Assembly: GCA_024244665.1 (NCBI GenBank)
Contig: JAAEOI010000111.1
Span: 1-12,210, forward strand
Length of the DNA: 12,210 bases
Direction: 5' to 3'
From: Bacteroidota bacterium
GTDB taxonomy: Bacteria > Bacteroidota > Bacteroidia > Bacteroidales > GCA-2748055
Shown here in pieces: positions 7,589-12,210 of the stretch (position 1 is its first letter; every line of letters begins with the position of its first letter). The notes below the pieces were generated by a model, which saw nothing but the letters and a program-made list of their open reading frames with translations, searched no databases and had not been told where the DNA came from. A program made the translations under genes and the position numbers.

Positions 7589-9094
7589 TTATAAGGATTG
7601 AACAATGGATTGCTTTTGAGTCCGGAGTTCCTCAAGCAGGGATTGCACATCCGGAGATTCAGACAGGTCCTTCATCTGCAGGGGATCTTCCCGGATGTTG
7701 TAAAGTTCCTCCGACTCCGGCCCTTCCTGGTCCACATATTGAATATAGGCCCACTCACGGGTCCTGATTCCCTCCGAAGGCTCGATATGCATGTACCCTT
7801 CCTGGTGGGTATAGAGGTGTTCGTAGAAAAAGCTTTCCCTGAAGGGCAATTCCGGTTCTTCAAGAAGCGGCAGGAGGCTCTTTCCCTGCATATGGTCCGG
7901 GATCTCCGCACCGGCATAATCCAGGATGGTAGGGGCAAGATCAATATTCAGGACCATCTCTTCGCTGTGCTGCCTGTCCTTCAGTTCCCTTGGATCATAG
8001 ATGAATCCGGGCACCCTGAGGGATTCCTCGTACATGAGCCACTTTCCACCAAAGCCATGCTCCCACATGAACTGGCCGTTATCAGAATAAAAGATCACCA
8101 CAGTATTGTCCTCCAGTCCCCGCTCCCTCAGCTCCTGCATAATCATCCCCACCGAGCGGTCCATGCCACTGATCAGTCGGTAGTATTGCCGCATGGATCG
8201 CATCAGGGGCCCATCCAGGTCTCTTGCCAGCTTCATCCTGTTCAGATCCTTCATCCCGTTTATGGAGACCTTCAGGAAGTCAGGCTGACGTCTTGCTTCC
8301 TCCTCCGTTGCCGAGGCCAACACCGGCATCTGCTCCCCTTCATACCAGGAAGCAAAGTCCTCGTCAAAGTCGCTCCATGGGCCGTGGGGGGACTTGAAGC
8401 TGATGGAAAGGCAGAAAGGTTGTTCCTCATCCCGCTGATCCAGGAAACTCCTGACCTTTTGAGGGATCACGTAGCTTTCCTGGTGTACGGGATCCTCCAT
8501 ATTGGCTTTACCCACACGGATCTGCTCCCCTCGGAATCCCCGGGCATCGGGCGGACAATCGCAGAGGAAGTGATGCTTCTCCGTGGTACCGTTGTTCAGT
8601 ACGAAATTGCAGTCCCGCTCGTGCCAGAAATTGCTCTGGCCCATGCTCCCCGCCCAGAAATCAAAGAGACCGGCCGCCTTCCTGAAATATCCGGTATCGG
8701 TTTCCAGGGTTCCCCACTTCCCGACAAATCCCGTATAATACCCTTCTTCCCGGAGGTACCTGGGGTAGGTTGTTTCCAGTTCAATGGGTGTGAAAAAGTC
8801 CAGTACACCACAACTCCTTCCATACTGACCGGTTAACACACTGGCCCGGCTCACACAGCAGATGGCTGTGGTCACAAAGGCATTATTAAAATAGGTTCCC
8901 CTGGCAGCCAGACTATCCAGCACCGGGGTTTTGATCACATCGTTGCCCGCATATCCCAGCCCATCCCAGCGCTGATCATCGGAGAAAAGGAAAAGGATAT
9001 TGACCGCTTTACCTTCTCCGGATTCCGGCCTGCAGGAGGAGAAAATCAGAGAAAAGGCAAGGATGAAAAGGCCCGGAACAATTCTATTCTGCAT
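7589..9094 (-). CDS. S1-family (formylglycine) sulfatase, probable lipoprotein
   Basis: This 501-residue sulfatase hydrolyses sulfate esters, most likely on a sugar. The start at 9094 gives a clean lipoprotein signal (MQNRIVPGLFILAFSLIFSS, then Cys21). It sits behind an A-rich stretch and overlaps the upstream stop by 11 bases, suggesting coupled translation. An in-frame ATG at 9136 would put 14 extra residues before the signal and overlap by 53 bases, so it is less likely. Metal-binding Asp39-Asp40 (LFSDDQRWD) are present. The active-site motif is AICCVSRASVLTG, so the residue to be changed to formylglycine is Cys79 and the pattern is C-x-V-x-R, not the usual C-x-P-x-R or C-x-A-x-R. Further matching motifs are VGKWGT, SPHGPW (His about 226), FYSDNG (Asp328, Asn329), GGKW (Lys341), the YEESLRVP stretch and DLAPTILDYAG. 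The maturing enzyme (anSME or FGE type) is not in the window. The subfamily and the sulfate position it attacks cannot be told from sequence alone. Confidence 0.92.
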   Translation of the reverse strand: MQNRIVPGLFILAFSLIFSSCRPESGEGKAVNILFLFSDDQRWDGLGYAGNDVIKTPVLDSLAARGTYFNNAFVTTAICCVSRASVLTGQYGRSCGVLDFFTPIELETTYPRYLREEGYYTGFVGKWGTLETDTGYFRKAAGLFDFWAGSMGQSNFWHERDCNFVLNNGTTEKHHFLCDCPPDARGFRGEQIRVGKANMEDPVHQESYVIPQKVRSFLDQRDEEQPFCLSISFKSPHGPWSDFDEDFASWYEGEQMPVLASATEEEARRQPDFLKVSINGMKDLNRMKLARDLDGPLMRSMRQYYRLISGMDRSVGMIMQELRERGLEDNTVVIFYSDNGQFMWEHGFGGKWLMYEESLRVPGFIYDPRELKDRQHSEEMVLNIDLAPTILDYAGAEIPDHMQGKSLLPLLEEPELPFRESFFYEHLYTHQEGYMHIEPSEGIRTREWAYIQYVDQEGPESEELYNIREDPLQMKDLSESPDVQSLLEELRTQKQSIVQSL

Positions 9095-10070
9095 TTTTTT
9101 CAATCTTTTTAAAGAAATCACGGAAAATCCCGTCACGGTTAATGAAGAAGGCTGCCCGCATCATGTGGCGGGTTTCATCCACGCTGAAGGTGTGCTGGTC
9201 GCTCACGATGGGCGCATGGATCAGCTTGGTGGGGGTCCATTCCGCATTCACCAGCCAGGCCACGGCGGTCATGTCCCACAGCACCTTGGAGTGCGCATAG
9301 TGGTCATCGGAAAATTCCCTGTATATCTCCAGCAGGTAATCCCCGATGGCTCCCTGTCCCTTGAGGTGGGTCTCCATCTCAGGGAGGGTGGTGGCCAGGT
9401 GTGTGACTACCGGGACACAGGGCATCTGGACCAGGGGCACCCCGCAGTCAAAGATCAGCCGGGAGGCAGGGATGTCCTGGGAAAAATTAAATTCACGGCT
9501 GGTGGGCCACTCCAGGGAATTGCCTCCCAGCCAGACCACCACAATATTCTCGATGATGGAAGGATCCAGCAGAATTGCATTGGCCACATTGGTGATGGCT
9601 CCCACCGGCACCACGTAAAGGGGATTATCCGGAGAGGCAGTCTTCGCACGTTTGACAAGGTCCAGGGCAGCCGGACTCTCCTCCGGCTTTTCGGGGTCCA
9701 GGTAGTGGCGACTTCCCTTGAAAACGAAACCCTCAGGCTCCACATCCAGCCTGTCCAGGAGGCGAAGGATCTCCTCGTAGCTTTTCTCCATCCCATCTTC
9801 CGGACCTTCCGAACGGTTGTTATGGAAGGGAGCAGCATAGAGGGCCTCTACCACGAGTTTTTCCTTACTCAGCAGAGAGTAGACCACGGCAAACTGGTCA
9901 TCGATCTCATTATAGGTGTCCGTATCCAGGACCATCCTGACAGGTCCTTCGGGTGCCTCCAGCATGCTGATTCGCTTGCTTTCAGAAATCTCCGGAAATT
10001 TCTGCGAGTAGACTTTTGCCAGAGGGCTCAGCAAAAGAAAGCTAATAATAATACAGGGTATTCGTTTCAT
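9084..10070 (-). CDS. exported inosine-uridine-type nucleoside hydrolase-like protein
   Basis: This 328-residue protein belongs to the IunH nucleoside hydrolase fold, whose members cleave the N-glycosidic bond of ribonucleosides to base plus ribose using a bound calcium ion. A signal peptide covers about residues 1-22 (MKRIPCIIISFLLLSPLAKV, then YS before Q), so it acts outside the cytoplasm. The N-terminal calcium loop is DTDTYNEIDDQFA (49-61), with two residues more between DTD and DD than in the textbook DTDPGxDD. The central motif is present as GAITNVANA and then LGGNSLEWPTSREFNFSQDIPAS (181-203), with the E-F-N triad. Near the end, VLWDMTAVAW has Trp265-Asp266 where many members have His-Asp. 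It lies 21 bases after a related but divergent gene and overlaps the sulfatase start. The position in a glycan operon and the export signal suggest it may work on extracellular nucleosides or on another ribosyl or furanosyl compound. The substrate is unknown. Confidence 0.87.
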   Translation of the reverse strand: MKRIPCIIISFLLLSPLAKVYSQKFPEISESKRISMLEAPEGPVRMVLDTDTYNEIDDQFAVVYSLLSKEKLVVEALYAAPFHNNRSEGPEDGMEKSYEEILRLLDRLDVEPEGFVFKGSRHYLDPEKPEESPAALDLVKRAKTASPDNPLYVVPVGAITNVANAILLDPSIIENIVVVWLGGNSLEWPTSREFNFSQDIPASRLIFDCGVPLVQMPCVPVVTHLATTLPEMETHLKGQGAIGDYLLEIYREFSDDHYAHSKVLWDMTAVAWLVNAEWTPTKLIHAPIVSDQHTFSVDETRHMMRAAFFINRDGIFRDFFKKIEKNAE

Positions 10071-10091
10071 ATCTATGGTTTTAAATAGTGT

Positions 10092-11132
10092 TCATTCCCT
10101 GTTGGGATCCATGGGTACCAGTTCGAGATAGCGTTCCAAAACAGAGGCCATCCCGCTGCTGTCAAGCTTTAAGTAAAAGTGCTTCCCTGCAGGTTCCGGA
10201 GTGAATTTCGTGACTATATGATGCTGAATATCTGGCTCCCAGCCTATGCTTACCTTTCCAGGTTCTGACAGGCTGAAGTATCCCTCCCCTCCTTCCACCG
10301 CATACAATACCGCGGTCATATCCCAGGTGGGAGAGTTTCGCATTTCCTCCGAATACCACTTCTTCGCTTCTATAAGAGGATGGTGTTCCACAAAGTCAAA
10401 GTCGCTGGCAAAGCTGGAAGCCGGATAGGGGATTTTTCCTCCTACCTCAAAAGGGGAAACCACCAGCCTGGTGGGCCAGGACTCAAAAATCTCAGCCGAT
10501 GCGGCACTGTCGGTAACCACGTTGCATTCGGGAAGAGGTCTTTCGAAGTTCCCTCCCATAATACACAGAAAATCGACCTTAAGTGCCACCAGTTCTTTTC
10601 CTGTCAGACCAGAATAGTGATCAGGACCCGTTCGGAGCAGGGCAGCCAGATTGGTGTACATGCCCACGGCCACGATCACCACAGAATGGTCGGGCGATTC
10701 CGAAAGCAACTTCCTGTACAGGTCCGCAGCCCGGGGAAGAGAGTTGTAATCACTGATGGATCGCTCAAACAAAGGCTTCCCTTCTTTTTCCATATCCACC
10801 ACACTTGTCGTATACCGGGGGATGGCCATGATGGAATCCAGCTCCGGGCCATCCTCTACCACTCCAATGGGAATCTCCGGATGCTGGTACCAGGTATTCA
10901 GAAGATCGATGTACCTGACCGAATAGGGATGCTCCTTGCTGGAACACACAGCCATAAGGTCCACCATGCCCTTATCCACGTATGAATGAAGCATGATGAG
11001 GCCGAGGATGTCATCCGTATCGTTCCCCATATCAGTGTCATAAATGATCCTGACGGATTCTTCATTTACTGTCCCCGTTTCACAGGATACCTGCAGAAAG
11101 ATCAGCATCAAAGCAACAACAAGGAGCCTCAT
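10092..11132 (-). CDS. second, divergent nucleoside hydrolase-like protein, probable lipoprotein
   Basis: This 346-residue protein shares the nucleoside hydrolase fold with its neighbour but is clearly divergent, so it is an old paralog and not a recent copy. The N-terminus (MRLLVVALMLIFLQVSC) is a signal sequence ending at Cys17. Gln at -3 makes the lipobox imperfect, but lipid anchoring is likely. The calcium loop is YDTDMGNDTDDILGL (31-45), again with five residues between DTD and DD. The middle motif reads IMGGNFERPLPECNVVTDSAASAEI (191-215); Glu202 and Asn204 stay but the Phe between them is Cys. VGMYTNLAALL matches the usual G-x-x-T-N-x-A segment. Near the end SPTWDMTAVLYAV carries Trp270-Asp271, the same Trp-Asp replacement as in the neighbour. 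The gene starts 16 bases after the glycoside hydrolase stop and ends 21 bases before the next start. The two proteins may form a hetero-oligomer or act on different nucleosides; both ideas are inference. Confidence 0.83.
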   Translation of the reverse strand: MRLLVVALMLIFLQVSCETGTVNEESVRIIYDTDMGNDTDDILGLIMLHSYVDKGMVDLMAVCSSKEHPYSVRYIDLLNTWYQHPEIPIGVVEDGPELDSIMAIPRYTTSVVDMEKEGKPLFERSISDYNSLPRAADLYRKLLSESPDHSVVIVAVGMYTNLAALLRTGPDHYSGLTGKELVALKVDFLCIMGGNFERPLPECNVVTDSAASAEIFESWPTRLVVSPFEVGGKIPYPASSFASDFDFVEHHPLIEAKKWYSEEMRNSPTWDMTAVLYAVEGGEGYFSLSEPGKVSIGWEPDIQHHIVTKFTPEPAGKHFYLKLDSSGMASVLERYLELVPMDPNRE

Positions 11133-11148
11133 GCTATGAATATAGGTA

Positions 11149-12210
11149 TTATTTACGCCAGAAAGTCGTTTCAGCCACCACCGGAATCAACTCATCCGGG
11201 AGGATGTCATATTTGTAGCGGGACAATTCATAGCGGGTACCAACGCCATTGGCCTGAACGCTGACCAGGTGCTCTCCCGCCTCCAGTTCCTCAGTGGACA
11301 GGGCATATTCCAGCCCGGTATATCCCTCTTCAATAACCTGGCCGTCGAGCCGGATGCTGAAGCTTTCCGGCTCCACACCGATGGTGGTCCATTCCAGCGC
11401 CAGTTCCGCTCCGGTGGAATCGGCCACATGCAGGGCCAGCAGGGTAACGTCATCGGCTGCTCCCCTGTAAATATCCATCAAAGCCCGGGTAAGGTTCAGG
11501 TAGTGGAAACCATAGGATTCACCTCCCCGGTATCCGGGAGCAGTTGGAGATATGGGCTCCAGGTCATCGCTCAGCTCAACCGAATAGGTATCCATGTAGG
11601 TATCCTTATCAGGACCATGTCCACGACCTTTGGCATTACCCCGGTACTCATTCCACTGGTGCAGCATAACTACCTGTGGCCGCTCCTCAAGCGCAGTTTT
11701 GAAGGATTCCAGGTAGGTCCATCCACCCCTTCTGCCATAGGCCTCTGGAGCGGTCCACCCCCATTCGGCAAAGAAAGCCGGGGTAACGGTAACAGATTCA
11801 GCCTGTCCGTCCCGGTAAGTGACCATGGGCTTCAGAGAGCCGTCCATCCAGCTCCAGTATCCAAATTCGTGGTGCCGGGTGCTCTGGTTCTGGGATGACA
11901 TCCAGCGGACCGTAAAGTGGGTATCATCCACCGGTCCCTGCTCCTGCCTGAGGGCATCGATGGAAGCCTCATCAAAGAGTCCCCCGCTGGTGAGGGTCCA
12001 CTTGAAGAAGGGAATGCGAAAGGAAGACTCCGTCCGGCCGGCCTTGTGAGCCAGGATCCCTGTATCCAGGATAATGATCAGGGGCTTGCCTTCATAGATC
12101 TGCCACAGGCCCTCGAACCTGGGATTACGCACATAGTCCTGGTAGATCCACTCCAGCTGCTCGTTCAGCGCCTCCATGGTGGAGGGAGGACCGTTGGTGA
12201 GTCCGGGCAT
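11149..12210 (-). CDS. putative glycoside hydrolase with GH99/GH71-like barrel and C-terminal beta-sandwich, 5' truncated
   Basis: The frame runs off the right edge. An ATG falls exactly on the last three bases, but the protein begins inside a barrel-like domain with no signal peptide, so the true start is probably outside. The 353 visible residues include FEGLWQIYEGKPLIIILDTG (32-51), a tract with FGYWSWMDGSLKP (116-128), SVTVTPAFFAEWGW (139-152), GGWTYLESFKTALEERP (162-178) and VVMLHQWNEYRG (180-191). A strand followed by W-N-E is what GH99/GH71-like enzymes and WbsX-type proteins show at the barrel end, and Glu188 is a plausible active-site acid. DTYSVELSDDLEPISPTAPG and GFHYLNLTRAL follow. 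Residues about 253-337 form a predicted beta-rich domain (LEWTTIGVEPESFSIRLDG; EAGEHLVSVQANG) that could bind sugar. Family placement is by pattern only; it might be an uncharacterised group cleaving internal mannosidic or glucosidic links. It is the first visible gene of the operon, 16 bases before the next gene. Confidence 0.6.
   Translation of the reverse strand: MPGLTNGPPSTMEALNEQLEWIYQDYVRNPRFEGLWQIYEGKPLIIILDTGILAHKAGRTESSFRIPFFKWTLTSGGLFDEASIDALRQEQGPVDDTHFTVRWMSSQNQSTRHHEFGYWSWMDGSLKPMVTYRDGQAESVTVTPAFFAEWGWTAPEAYGRRGGWTYLESFKTALEERPQVVMLHQWNEYRGNAKGRGHGPDKDTYMDTYSVELSDDLEPISPTAPGYRGGESYGFHYLNLTRALMDIYRGAADDVTLLALHVADSTGAELALEWTTIGVEPESFSIRLDGQVIEEGYTGLEYALSTEELEAGEHLVSVQANGVGTRYELSRYKYDILPDELIPVVAETTFWRK

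Larger units (their letters stand above)
4554..12210 (-). other. probable five-gene glycan-degradation operon (5' end outside window)
   Basis: Five same-strand genes are separated by 16, 21, -11 and 11 bases, too little room for separate promoters, and no promoter-like TAnnTTTG element was seen in the gaps. Every product with a visible N-terminus has an export signal: one type I-like signal on the GH106-type enzyme and one on the downstream nucleoside hydrolase, and lipoprotein-like signals on the sulfatase and the other nucleoside hydrolase. Sampled 60-base stretches are 53-60% GC, against 45% in the protease gene. No transporter, SusC/SusD pair or regulator is in the visible part. Confidence 0.75.

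Noticed and set aside
7598..8836. Long open frame of 412 codons on the plus strand opposite the sulfatase gene
   Set aside because: Its translation has no recognisable domain or signal, while the opposite strand encodes a complete sulfatase with all motifs; it is a by-product of that gene's GC-rich codons.
9095..9136. Upstream ATG at 9136 as the sulfatase start
   Set aside because: It would place charged residues (SLKRLKK) before a complete lipoprotein signal and overlap the previous gene by 53 bases; the ATG at 9094 with an 11-base overlap is better.
9000..10088. Open frame of 362 codons on the plus strand opposite the nucleoside hydrolase gene
   Set aside because: Low-complexity His/Gly-rich translation without family motifs, fully covered by a convincing gene on the other strand.

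Overview
The window looks like a chromosomal segment of a polysaccharide-degrading member of the Bacteroidota. The signs are the C-terminal end of what appears to be a hybrid two-component regulator (receiver end plus AraC-type DNA-binding domain), a secreted multidomain protein ending in a type IX secretion (T9SS) sorting domain, a cluster of exported glycan-active enzymes, and starts without clear Shine-Dalgarno sequences. A T9SS sorting domain argues against Bacteroides itself and fits marine or sediment lineages (Marinilabiliales, Cytophagales, Flavobacteriia). That placement is inference.

Left part, plus strand. Bases 3-458 are the 3' end of the regulator gene, cut by the window edge. 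After a 209-base gap with one small hairpin, bases 668-4432 encode a 1254-residue exported protein. In order it has a signal peptide, an uncharacterised N-terminal region with a cathepsin-like propeptide motif, a papain-family (C1A) cysteine protease domain with all expected catalytic residues, an Asp-rich calcium-binding-like segment, two Ig-like domains, a canonical EF-hand loop, 19 perfectly phased 21-residue leucine-rich repeats, and the T9SS C-terminal domain.

Right part, minus strand. Five genes are packed head to tail from the right edge to 4554, with gaps of 16, 21, -11 and 11 bases, so they are probably one operon whose promoter lies beyond the window. In transcription order they are: a glycoside hydrolase resembling the GH99/GH71-like fold (5' end missing), two exported nucleoside-hydrolase-like proteins, an S1-type sulfatase lipoprotein, and a GH106-type (alpha-L-rhamnosidase-like) glycoside hydrolase. 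A weak hairpin followed by nine T's lies about 50 bases after the last stop codon. The gene set suggests breakdown of a sulfated, possibly rhamnose-containing glycan, with two hydrolases of nucleosidase fold as the unexpected members. No SusC/SusD pair is in the window.

The most interesting points are: the pair of exported nucleoside hydrolases, both with a Trp-Asp pair where many family members have His-Asp; the sulfatase active-site motif C-x-V-x-R in place of C-x-P/A-x-R; and the protease-LRR fusion with a cysteine in every repeat and a 35-base exact internal duplication.
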